From the NCBI GenBank assembly GCA_900547025.1, contig UREZ01000043.1, positions 1 to 15,364 of the forward strand: a DNA stretch of 15,364 nucleotides, given 5' to 3'. The translations under genes and the position numbers were made by a program. Source of the stretch: an uncultured Collinsella sp. Its GTDB lineage: Bacteria; Actinomycetota; Coriobacteriia; Coriobacteriales; Coriobacteriaceae. Shown in pieces: positions 1 to 6,491 of the stretch. The notes beneath the pieces were generated by a model. The model was not told where the DNA came from. It saw only the letters and a program-made list of their open reading frames with translations, and ran no database searches. How positions within the stretch are numbered: the stretch's first letter is position 1; each line of letters starts with the position of its first letter.

Positions 1-72
1 ACGAAACTGGAGAGGAGGTATTACGAGCTCCTGTGCGAATTGGAGAGAGCGCTCCTGCAAACTGCCTCTTGA
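1..72 (+). CDS. 3' end of an unidentified gene (partial)
   Basis: The frame beginning at base 1 stays open for 23 codons and ends at TGA 70-72. The residues (TKLERRYYELLCELERALL followed by QTAS) are charged, leucine-rich and probably helical, like the tail of a regulator or coiled-coil protein. The start lies outside the window, so no function can be given. An imperfect inverted repeat (CGCTCCT near 50 and AGGAGCG near 82) followed by a short T-rich run could be a weak terminator. Nothing else is visible in 73-171. Confidence 0.35.
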   Translation, partial: TKLERRYYELLCELERALLQTAS

Positions 73-171
73 CAACTTATAGGAGCGTCGGTTTTATTGA
101 GTATTTGTTGCGATGTGCTCGGCATATCCAAATAAGTCTACTCACTTGCATCTAAGACGCACCAGATAGGC

Positions 172-213
172 AAAAACCGCCGCAAAAAGGGGGCCGGTTC
201 CCTTCGCGGCAGC
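172..213 (-). terminator. Intrinsic terminator of the DUF4143 ATPase gene
   Basis: On the minus strand, about 20 bases after the ATPase stop codon, a GC-rich hairpin (arms 177-183 and 206-212, five to six pairs, with a GGG/CCC inner helix) is followed directly by a run of five T (172-176). This is the usual layout of a Rho-independent terminator for the gene at 233-1402. Confidence 0.65.
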
Positions 214-232
214 CGTTAATACGCCGAGCTTG

Positions 233-1402
233 TTATCGTAAAAGCCAATCACGCGCCGAAACCACACTACAGTCTTTCGACTCATACGTTGAGTCCACGC
301 GGGCCACAACATAGCGCGCATCTTTTGCAATGTCGATCTCATCGCATACAGTCTGTAGATGGCGGGCGTACTTATCGTGATACGTTCTGGATGATTTTAT
401 TTCGATAGCCTTGGGACTCCCTGAGTTTGTACAGTCGAGCAAATCGATTTCACGCTTGCTGTCGTCCCTATAGAAATACAGCTCGGGATTCTCGCCCACG
501 TTGAGATGGCTCTTCGCCGTTTCGGAAACGATGAGGTTTTCGAAAACGGCCCCCAGATAAGGGCTCTCCAATAGTTGCTCCAGTGATCCAATTTTGAGCA
601 AGTAGCAGAGCAGCCCCGTGTCGTAAAAATAGAGCTTGGGCGTTTTAGTTAGACGCTTCTTGGCATTTGCATAATAGGGCTGCAGCGAAAACGTCAGGTA
701 GCTCTGCTCCAGAATGGACAACCAGCTTTTAATGGTCGATACGCTCACGCCCGTATCTCGAGAAAGCGAGGATATATTGATGAGGGCACCGACGCTCTGA
801 GCAATTATGGACAGAAACTTATGAAACTCCGCCTTATTGCGCACATCAAGCAAGCCCACAACATCGCGCTCAACATAGGTATCGATATAGCTGGGAAAAT
901 AAACCGAGGACGGCATTCCGGCGGAACGCAGGCGAGGGTATCCCCCTTCGAGCGCGAACAAATCCACTTCCAGCTGCCCCTGCTGGCCCCTCTCCGCTTC
1001 TCGAAACGATAATGGCAGCAATTTTAAGATCCCGACTCGCCCGGCAAGAGACTGCCCGATGCTTTTCATCATCAAAAAGTTTTGCGAGCCTGTAAGGATG
1101 TATTGACCGGCGTCTCCCCGCTCATCCGAAACAACCTGGATCATTGAAAACAAATCCGGGGCGTATTGCGCCTCATCGATGATGAGTCCGCCCTTTCGGT
1201 TGCGGATAAAACTCACCGGATCCTCCAAGGCCGCGCGCCTCGTTTGAGGGTCCTCAAGCGTGACGTAGGAATAGTCGGGAAAGGCATGCCGAACCAGCGT
1301 AGACTTACCACTCTGCCTAGGCCCTGTCAACGACACAACAGGAAACCAGCCTGCCATGCGAATGAGCAACTCATGCAAATCCCTGTTAATGAACTCAGCC
1401 AT
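233..1402 (-). CDS. AAA-type ATPase with DUF4143 C-terminal domain
   Basis: A protein of 389 residues. Walker A is GPRQSGKS (27-34), Walker B is LIIDEAQ (73-79), and a sensor-like TGSQN lies at 104-108. The C-terminal half fits DUF4143. It carries a PD-(D/E)XK-like pattern, EID at 318-320 and EIK at 334-336, with the upstream YFYRDD segment. Such proteins are common accessory ATPases whose biochemical role is poorly known; they are often suspected of DNA- or toxin-related functions. I chose the ATG at 1402 because an AAGGGG ribosome site lies seven bases upstream; a longer frame back to 1477 would run through the operator-like repeats. It appears to be a single-gene unit with its own terminator. 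Codon use is less GC-biased than in the agmatine genes, hinting at horizontal acquisition. Confidence 0.88.
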   Translation of the reverse strand: MAEFINRDLHELLIRMAGWFPVVSLTGPRQSGKSTLVRHAFPDYSYVTLEDPQTRRAALEDPVSFIRNRKGGLIIDEAQYAPDLFSMIQVVSDERGDAGQYILTGSQNFLMMKSIGQSLAGRVGILKLLPLSFREAERGQQGQLEVDLFALEGGYPRLRSAGMPSSVYFPSYIDTYVERDVVGLLDVRNKAEFHKFLSIIAQSVGALINISSLSRDTGVSVSTIKSWLSILEQSYLTFSLQPYYANAKKRLTKTPKLYFYDTGLLCYLLKIGSLEQLLESPYLGAVFENLIVSETAKSHLNVGENPELYFYRDDSKREIDLLDCTNSGSPKAIEIKSSRTYHDKYARHLQTVCDEIDIAKDARYVVARVDSTYESKDCSVVSARDWLLR

Positions 1403-1424
1403 ATCAACGCCCCTTATTACGCTG

Positions 1425-1490
1425 TTACCATAATCGAATAGTTTCATTCTCCATAATCTTATAGTAGCGTTTACCATAATCTTATAGTAA
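1425..1490. repeat. Three 20-bp palindromic boxes at 23-bp period (operator-like)
   Basis: Boxes begin at 1425, 1448 and 1471. The best copy (1471-1490) is an inverted repeat reading TTACCATAAT then CTTATAGTAA, with 8 of 10 arm positions complementary. The copy at 1448 matches it at about 17 of 20 positions and the one at 1425 at about 16 of 20. The 23-bp period places the boxes on nearly the same DNA face (about 2.2 turns). The array ends just upstream of the ribosome site of the ATPase gene, so autoregulation is the natural guess. Confidence 0.6.
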
Positions 1491-1543
1491 CCCAGTTCAA
1501 AAGCATTATTTATAGAGCCGAAATCTCAGACCCTAAATAACAA

Positions 1544-1572
1544 AAGCCACCACAATGGGGGCTGTGAACTGC
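1544..1572 (+). repeat. Left terminal inverted repeat of the IS
   Basis: Begins AAGCCACCACAATGGGG and continues to GAACTGC. It matches the reverse complement of 3007-3035 with two mismatches. Similarity continues weakly inward (CTTGGAC on both sides). Confidence 0.88.
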
Positions 1573-1610
1573 CTCCCATTTCTTGGACATCGGGAAATGG
1601 GAGGTTTTCC

Positions 1611-2066
1611 ATGAGTATAGACCTCAGGGTGAAGCACGACCTGGAGTCCAGGAGGCGGGCCGTCGAGCTCTTCGACGCCGGCGTCGGCTGCAAGCCGGCG
1701 GCCGAGGCCCTGTCCGTCCCCCGCGAGACCGTGAGAGAATGGCAGTGGGTATACCGGGCGTTCGGAAGCGAGGCGCTGCTGTCCATGGGCGGGAAACAAT
1801 CCAGGTACACATTCGAGCAGAGGGTCGCCGCGGCGTCGGCCGTGGTCGACGGCGGGATGGCGAAGACCGACGCCATGGCCGAGTTCGGGATCAGGTCGAA
1901 GTCCCCGCTGGAGCGCTGGTGCAGGCTCTACCGCGAGGGCGGCGCCGAGGCGCTGCGGCCCGGCCCGAAGGGCAGGCCGAGGGGGTCGAGGTCGAAACCC
2001 CGGGCCCGCACCCGCGAGCAGGAGCTCGAGGATGCCGCAGGCTCGAGGCTGAGGTCGCCTACCTAA
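1611..2066 (+). CDS. IS3-family OrfA (helix-turn-helix protein), 3' end frameshifted
   Basis: The ATG at 1611 follows a GGGAGG ribosome site. The first about 140 residues are a typical OrfA with two helix-turn-helix segments (KPAAEALSVPRETVREWQ; then a second around AKTDAMAEFG) and a basic linker. After the codons for REQELE (near 2030) the frame runs into out-of-frame residues and stops at TAA 2064-2066. The expected leucine-zipper tail, CRRLEAEVAYLKKLRALV, lies intact in the +2 frame from 2033 to 2104. A net loss of one base (mod 3) around 2031-2032 explains this. OrfA normally dimerises through that tail and binds the IS ends, so this product should be defective. A sequencing error is the main alternative. 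Confidence 0.8.
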   Translation: MSIDLRVKHDLESRRRAVELFDAGVGCKPAAEALSVPRETVREWQWVYRAFGSEALLSMGGKQSRYTFEQRVAAASAVVDGGMAKTDAMAEFGIRSKSPLERWCRLYREGGAEALRPGPKGRPRGSRSKPRARTREQELEDAAGSRLRSPT

Positions 2067-2104
2067 AAAAATTGCGCGCCCTGGTCGAGCGGGACGGGCT
2101 CTGA
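2033..2104 (+). pseudogene. Displaced C-terminus of OrfA (leucine-zipper tail)
   Basis: This frame reads CRRLEAEVAYLKKLRALV plus ERDGL and stops at TGA 2102-2104. It is the usual end of IS150-like OrfA proteins, but it is one frame away from the upstream OrfA reading frame. The slippery heptamer lies in this frame, so the tail marks where the original OrfA ran. Confidence 0.7.
2065..2071 (+). other. A7 slippery site for programmed -1 frameshifting
   Basis: The heptamer A AAA AAA occurs in the phase of the OrfA tail (codons CTA AAA AAA TTG). It is conspicuous in a very GC-rich element. A -1 slip enters the frame that leads without stop into OrfB, which is how IS3 elements make the OrfAB transposase. 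Confidence 0.8.
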
Positions 2105-2124
2105 CCAGGGCGGCGGCCGAGGCG

Positions 2125-2976
2125 GTGAGGGTGCTGAGGGCGGAGGGGCACTCCCTGCGCCACCTGCTGGAGTGCTCGGGGCTCAGGAGGTCGACCTACT
2201 ACTACGCGCTGGCGCACCCGCGGAGGCCGACCAGGCCCGAGCTGCGCGACGCCGCGGCCGAGATATTCTCGCGCACCGCCAACGGCTGCGGGCACCGGCA
2301 GATAGCCATGTGCCTGCGCGCCGAGCTGGGCGCGGTCGTGGCCGACAAGACCGTGCTCAAGATGATGCGCGAGATGGGCATCCGGTGCGGGATACGCCGC
2401 CGGGGCTCCCGCCGCCGGTACAGCTCCTACAGGGGGCTCGTGGGGAGCACGTTCGAGAACGTCATCGCGAGGGACTTCGGCGCCGACGGGCCGTGGCAGA
2501 AGCTCGGCACCGACGTCACCGAGTTCAAGGTCGCCGGCGCCAAGGCCTACTGGGCCCCGGTGCTCGACTTCTGCACGAAGGAGATCGTGGCGAGCGACAT
2601 ATCGACCTCGCCGGACCTCGCCCAGCAGCACAGGATGCTCGACCGGCTCCTCGAGGCCCTGCCAGACGGGGCGGCGCCGACCATGCACTCGGACATGGGC
2701 TGGCAGTACCAGCACGAGTCCTACGCCTCCAGGCTGGAGGGGGCGGGCATCACCCAAAGCATGTCACGCAAGGGGAACTGCATCGACAACGCCGCCACCG
2801 AGCAGCTCTTCGGCCACGTGAAGGACGAGTTCTACCGCGGCAGGGAGTGGGGCAGCTTCGGGGACTTCAAGCGCGACCTGGAGGAGTACATAGCCCATTG
2901 GAACACGCGGCGCAGGCAGGTAAGATTGAAGGGCCTGACGCCGGAGGAGTTCCGGAACCAGGCCCTTGCGGCGTAG
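2125..2976 (+). CDS. IS3-family OrfB, DDE transposase (integrase core)
   Basis: 283 residues from a GTG at 2125; the frame is open further upstream and is probably translated mainly as an OrfAB fusion. An HTH_21-like region comes first, then an rve integrase core. The catalytic triad is D130 (GTDVTEF), D190 (HSDMGWQY) and E226 (NAATEQLFG), with the 35-residue D-to-E spacing typical of the family. SMSRKGNC at 212-219 is a further family hallmark. The gene looks intact to the TAG at 2974-2976. Without a functional OrfA frame upstream, the fusion transposase would not be made from this copy. Confidence 0.92.
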   Translation: MRVLRAEGHSLRHLLECSGLRRSTYYYALAHPRRPTRPELRDAAAEIFSRTANGCGHRQIAMCLRAELGAVVADKTVLKMMREMGIRCGIRRRGSRRRYSSYRGLVGSTFENVIARDFGADGPWQKLGTDVTEFKVAGAKAYWAPVLDFCTKEIVASDISTSPDLAQQHRMLDRLLEALPDGAAPTMHSDMGWQYQHESYASRLEGAGITQSMSRKGNCIDNAATEQLFGHVKDEFYRGREWGSFGDFKRDLEEYIAHWNTRRRQVRLKGLTPEEFRNQALAA

Positions 2977-3006
2977 TCGCTATTTATTCAGTCCAAGTTT
3001 CGGGGC

Positions 3007-3035
3007 GCAGTTCACTGTCCCCATTGTGGTGGCTT
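3007..3035 (-). repeat. Right terminal inverted repeat of the IS
   Basis: This is the reverse complement of the left repeat with two mismatches, ending at 3035. The flanking bases (TGCAGG outside on the right, AACAA outside on the left) do not give a target-site duplication. Confidence 0.88.
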
Positions 3036-3083
3036 GCAGGCGAGTTAACTTGTTCGACTATCGTACGCCAGCCATGTCCGAGC

Positions 3084-4460
3084 CTAGAGCGTGGCAAGGC
3101 GCTTGGACTCGTGCGCGGCGAGCGCAATGGAGATGATGCCAGTAATGGCATCGGCCACCACCAGGGCGATCCACACGCCCTCGACACCCATCATGTTGCC
3201 GAGGAGGTACATAAGCGGCACCGAGCAGATCACATAGCGAAGCAGGCCCGTAAACGTGGCGACACCCACCTTCTCGACCGCCTGGAAATACATCGACATG
3301 GTCATGGCAAGATAGCCCAGGGCAACAGCCAGGATGACAGTACGCGTGGCGTTGGCGGCAACCTCAACGAGCGCAGGATCGCTGCCGGCAAAGAAGGCGC
3401 ACACCGGGGTGGCGGCAAGCCAGAGCGCGACGGTGACCAGCGCCAGCGTCACAACCTGGTACTTAAGCGTGCAGGAGAGCGTCTCCTTAAGGCGTGCCCA
3501 AGCCTTTGCGCCGGCGTTGAAGGCAGCGATGGGCTGCAGACCGTAGGAGAAGCACTGGGCAACCATCATGGTAATGTAGAGGATGTAGCCGTTGATCACG
3601 CCAAAGGCTGCGATGTAGAGCGAGCCCATGTCGCCGCCGAGCGAACCCAAAAGCGAGTTGGCAACGGTATTAAAGATAAAGGTCGCACCCTGGACCAGGA
3701 AGAACGGGAAGCCGATCTTGAAGATCTGGCCGCAGATGGCGAGGTCGAGCTTAAGGTCGGCCAGGCTAATCTGGAGCTGGGACTTTTTGCCCCCGATGAA
3801 CCAGAAGATACCGATGGCCCAGATACCGATGGAAAGCCCGTAGTACACGCCGGCGCCCATAACGCCAAACTTGAGCACAAACGTGGAAAGCGCGAGCCAA
3901 CAGATGGCGACGATGGCCGAAACGGTCATGAGGTTGGCCTGGATCTGAACCTTCTCGTCCACACGCATCACAGCGGTGATCATCTGGCCAATGACCGTGA
4001 GCGGCAGCAGCACGGCGAAGGTGCGCACGCCGGCAACGGTATCGGCCATGATGTCGGGCGTGGCGCCAAAGAATGTGCAGATGGGCTCGGTAAACACTGC
4101 CATCACCACAGCAAGCAGCACACTCACGATCGTGGTGAGCCAAAAGCCCTGGCTAAAAGCCTTGCTTGCGCCCTTGATGTCGCCGGCACCCAAAAGGTTG
4201 CCCACCACGGCGGGCACGCCGGTGCCAAACAGGTTGCCAAAGGCCAGGTTGATGTACTCGACCGACATAATGATCGAGACACATGCCAGGCCGTGGGCAC
4301 CTAGGCCCCAACCCATCACGAGGCCCTCAAGGACCACCATGATGATCTGGGCGAGCATGCCCTGGCCGGTGACGATGGTGTACTTACGCACCAGACCGGG
4401 AATCGGTTGGGAGGCGAGCTCGCGCTCCTCCTCCACGGCAGCGGTTACTTCTTCTGCCAT
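3084..4460 (-). CDS. MATE-family multidrug/organic cation efflux transporter
   Basis: 458 residues from the ATG at 4460, chosen because AAAGGGGAG lies four bases upstream; the frame extends to 4538 without ribosome-site support. About twelve hydrophobic helices form two homologous halves, as in MatE-domain proteins (MepA/DinF-like). The segment GNLFGTGVPAVVGNLLGAGD matches the family motif between helices 2 and 3. The protein should sit in the cytoplasmic membrane and export cationic or amphipathic compounds using a sodium or proton gradient. It follows the amidohydrolase by 87 bp on the same strand, so the two are probably one operon; it might export a product or toxic substrate of that enzyme (inference). 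No clear terminator precedes the IS edge at 3035. Confidence 0.88.
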   Translation of the reverse strand: MAEEVTAAVEEERELASQPIPGLVRKYTIVTGQGMLAQIIMVVLEGLVMGWGLGAHGLACVSIIMSVEYINLAFGNLFGTGVPAVVGNLLGAGDIKGASKAFSQGFWLTTIVSVLLAVVMAVFTEPICTFFGATPDIMADTVAGVRTFAVLLPLTVIGQMITAVMRVDEKVQIQANLMTVSAIVAICWLALSTFVLKFGVMGAGVYYGLSIGIWAIGIFWFIGGKKSQLQISLADLKLDLAICGQIFKIGFPFFLVQGATFIFNTVANSLLGSLGGDMGSLYIAAFGVINGYILYITMMVAQCFSYGLQPIAAFNAGAKAWARLKETLSCTLKYQVVTLALVTVALWLAATPVCAFFAGSDPALVEVAANATRTVILAVALGYLAMTMSMYFQAVEKVGVATFTGLLRYVICSVPLMYLLGNMMGVEGVWIALVVADAITGIISIALAAHESKRLATL

Positions 4461-4498
4461 TGTTCTCCCCTTTCCTTGAGAGAGTAGTGCTGAATGGA

Positions 4499-4531
4499 TG
4501 TCAGGCGGCTGACAACTGGCACCAAGCCGCC
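4499..4531. other. Two mutually exclusive short hairpins between amidohydrolase and MATE genes
   Basis: TGTCAG-GCGG-CTGACA (4499-4514) is a six-pair hairpin. It overlaps a seven-pair helix between GGCGGCT (4504-4510) and AGCCGCC (4525-4531). Both cannot form at once. No T-run follows, so this looks like a processing or attenuation element rather than a full terminator. Confidence 0.35.
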
Positions 4532-4547
4532 CAATCAAACGATGGCG

Positions 4548-6176
4548 CTATGCCTCAAAGACCACCTTGCCGGCGATCATCGTGAGGGCTGCGGTAGCCT
4601 CGAGCACCTCGGCCGGCTCGCAATCAAAGAGATTGCGGTCGAGCACGCAGATATCTGCCTGTTTGCCGCACGCGAGCGTGCCGATGCGGTCCTCGGCATG
4701 CATGGCGTAGGCGCTGCCATAGGTGTAGGCGCGCAGAGCCTCGGCCATGGTAATGCGCTCCTGGGGGAACCAGCCCTCAGGGTTGGAACCGTCCTCGAGC
4801 ATGCGGAAGACCGCGCCGTACACCTCCTCCATGGGCTCCAAGCCCACAACGGGGAAGTCACTGCCCAGGTGCACCACGGCTCCGCTGGCAAGCAGGCTAT
4901 GCAGGGGCCACGAAAGCGCGGCACGCTCGGGACCCACGGCTTCGTCCTTGGCAAGGTCAGCCATATCGAGCAGCATGTGCCACGGCTGCATGCCGGGGCA
5001 GACGCCGAGCTCGGCATAACGCGGCATATCCTCGGGTTGAACCGTCTCGTTGTGCTCCATGGAGTGGCGACAATCCCGCTTGCCATGCAAGCGCTCGCCC
5101 TCCTCAAAGCAATCGAGCACAAAACGCACCGAGCGATCGCCGATTGCATGGATGCGCGTGTCAACGCCCCATTCCTGCGCCCTCAGGATGGCAGCACGGA
5201 TGCGCTCCGGCTCCTCCGCGGGCTCACCACAGGTGTCGGGTGCGTTGCTATAGGGTTCAAGCATCCAGGCGGTATGGTCGGAGCACACACCATCAAGGAA
5301 CTGCTTAAAGCCGTGCCACTCCACCTGCGTACCCGGGAAGGCGTATTTCTCCTTGATCTGCTCGAGCGTCAAGGACTCGTTTTCGAACAGGTCGGTGTAC
5401 AGGAACACGCGCAGCGGCAAGTCGCCCTTGGCATTAAGACCTGCCAACACCGCATACGGGTTTTCCATGCTCACAAACGTAGGATTGACCATGCCGACCG
5501 TAGTGATTCCCAGGGCATTGGCGCGCCGGGCGGTTTTTGCAAACGACGCGTCAACAACCTCGGGCGCTGGGTCGTAGACCTCGTCCATAAAGAAGGCGCC
5601 GGCGTTGTTGGAAAACACGCCCGTCAGATTGCCGTCGGCATCCTTAAGGATCTTGCCGCCTGCGGGATCGGGCGTCTGCGAAGTTACTCCCACCTTGTTG
5701 ATGGCGCAGGTATTGGCACTAAAGGTATGCAAGTCAACCTGCTGCAGAAATACCGGGCGGTCGGAGATGTACTCATCGATCATCGCGGCCGTGGGCATCT
5801 CGGGGACATCCCACTGGAACTGGATAATCTGGCAGCCCAGAATCCACTCGTTATCGGGATGGTCGGCCGCAAACGCCACGACACGTTCCATCGCCATCTC
5901 AAAACTGGTGCAGTCGATGAGGTTGACGGCAAAATCGGGGTCGGTCATAAACGCGCCCTGGGCAAAATGCGTGTGCGAGTCGATCAGGCCGGGCATGACG
6001 AGCTGGTCGCCAAAGTCGCGCACCTCGGTATCGGGACCGATAAACGGTGCCAGGTGAGCATCGTCACCGCAGGCAACGATTTTATCGCCCCGCACGGCAA
6101 CGCCGCCCTTAAACGGCTCGAGCCCATCGCCGGTAAAGACGGCGTCGCTCTTGATAACTACATCAGCCTTGTCCAT
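4548..6176 (-). CDS. YtcJ-type metal-dependent amidohydrolase (Amidohydro_3)
   Basis: 542 residues. The ATG at 6176 has GAGGAGG five bases upstream; an in-frame ATG six codons earlier overlaps that site and is rejected. The TIM-barrel metal ligands are visible: H68-T-H70 (GLIDSHTHF), the probable carboxylated lysine K291 in FKQFLDG, H343 in RIHAIGD, H375 in MEHN, and D440 in GSDFP. Members of this family hydrolyse amide-type C-N bonds, for example N-substituted formamides or acylated amines; the substrate cannot be read from sequence. No signal peptide is seen, so it is cytoplasmic. It lies downstream of a membrane LuxR gene and upstream of a MATE pump, which suggests a regulated small-molecule degradation unit. 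The spacer to the regulator is 315 bp and holds a structured leader and operator-like repeats. Confidence 0.87.
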   Translation of the reverse strand: MDKADVVIKSDAVFTGDGLEPFKGGVAVRGDKIVACGDDAHLAPFIGPDTEVRDFGDQLVMPGLIDSHTHFAQGAFMTDPDFAVNLIDCTSFEMAMERVVAFAADHPDNEWILGCQIIQFQWDVPEMPTAAMIDEYISDRPVFLQQVDLHTFSANTCAINKVGVTSQTPDPAGGKILKDADGNLTGVFSNNAGAFFMDEVYDPAPEVVDASFAKTARRANALGITTVGMVNPTFVSMENPYAVLAGLNAKGDLPLRVFLYTDLFENESLTLEQIKEKYAFPGTQVEWHGFKQFLDGVCSDHTAWMLEPYSNAPDTCGEPAEEPERIRAAILRAQEWGVDTRIHAIGDRSVRFVLDCFEEGERLHGKRDCRHSMEHNETVQPEDMPRYAELGVCPGMQPWHMLLDMADLAKDEAVGPERAALSWPLHSLLASGAVVHLGSDFPVVGLEPMEEVYGAVFRMLEDGSNPEGWFPQERITMAEALRAYTYGSAYAMHAEDRIGTLACGKQADICVLDRNLFDCEPAEVLEATAALTMIAGKVVFEA

Positions 6177-6205
6177 GCGAGCCTCCTCAGGCATCTTTGG
6201 TTGTA

Positions 6206-6310
6206 ACGCGGACGCACCGCCCGCGTGGGCACTCGGTTGGGAGCGTAGCGCTCCCGCATCGGCGCGTGCCTACAAGCCGTGCTCGGACGTCTGTCCCACG
6301 TCCGCGGCTT
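6206..6310 (-). promoter_or_regulatory. Structured 5' leader of the amidohydrolase gene (three hairpins)
   Basis: Read on the minus strand there are three stable hairpins. The first (6274-6310) has helices AAGCCG/CGGCTT and CGGACGT/ACGTCCG (13 pairs) separated by a four-base bulge. The second (6239-6255) is GGGAGCG/CGCTCCC with a three-base loop. The third (6206-6226) is ACGCG/CGCGT. They end 30 bases before the start codon. I recognise no known riboswitch class and no T-run. Confidence 0.5.
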
Positions 6311-6373
6311 CGCGCTACACCCATTGATACACAGGGGCAAACCCGTGCCAAGGCCAGGGACCGCAAACGGTCA

Positions 6374-6409
6374 GTTTAAGCAGGTTTACACGCTTTACCT
6401 GCAGGTTTA
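6374..6409 (-). promoter_or_regulatory. GTTTA repeat cluster (candidate LuxR operator)
   Basis: GTTTA occurs at 6374-6378, 6384-6388 and 6405-6409, with a CTTTA at 6393. The nine-base GCAGGTTTA is repeated at 6380 and 6401, exactly 21 bp (two helical turns) apart. GCAGGT 6380-6385 and ACCTGC 6397-6402 also form an inverted repeat. The cluster lies about 200 bp before the amidohydrolase start, within the 6177-6491 gap. Confidence 0.45.
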
Positions 6410-6444
6410 TTGTCTGAGATTATTACCGCTTCATTACGCCCAAC

Positions 6445-6460
6445 GGTGTGGCCGCCCACA
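6445..6460 (-). terminator. Possible weak terminator hairpin after the first LuxR gene
   Basis: GTGTGG/CCACAC is a perfect six-pair hairpin with a four-base loop, 32 bases past the LuxR stop. It lacks a T-run, so it may only stabilise the 3' end. Confidence 0.25.
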
Positions 6461-6491
6461 CAGCAAGACCCGCATGCGAGGAAGAATGAGG

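Larger units (their letters stand above)
1544..3035 (+). mobile_element. IS3-family insertion sequence, about 1.49 kb
   Basis: The element is bounded by 29-bp terminal inverted repeats (1544-1572 and 3007-3035, 27 of 29 matching). It carries the OrfA helix-turn-helix gene, an A7 slippery heptamer and an OrfB DDE transposase, the standard IS3 organisation. It sits between the DUF4143 gene and the MATE gene, only 48 bp from the MATE stop codon, so it may have displaced that gene's terminator. I see no matching 3-5 bp target duplication in the flanks. OrfA is frameshifted, so this copy may be immobile unless complemented. Confidence 0.92.

Noticed and set aside
142..342. 66-codon minus-strand frame beside the ATPase
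   Set aside because: It overlaps the ATPase C-terminus in another frame and runs through the terminator hairpin.
2172..4304. 710-codon plus-strand open frame across the IS and the MATE gene
   Set aside because: It is an out-of-frame reading of OrfB followed by the antisense of the MATE gene, with low-complexity Arg/Gly/His composition and no domain. The true products lie in other frames.
4494..6206. 570-codon plus-strand open frame
   Set aside because: Antisense to the amidohydrolase, which has clear metal-binding motifs and a ribosome site. The long open frame results from GC-rich codon structure.
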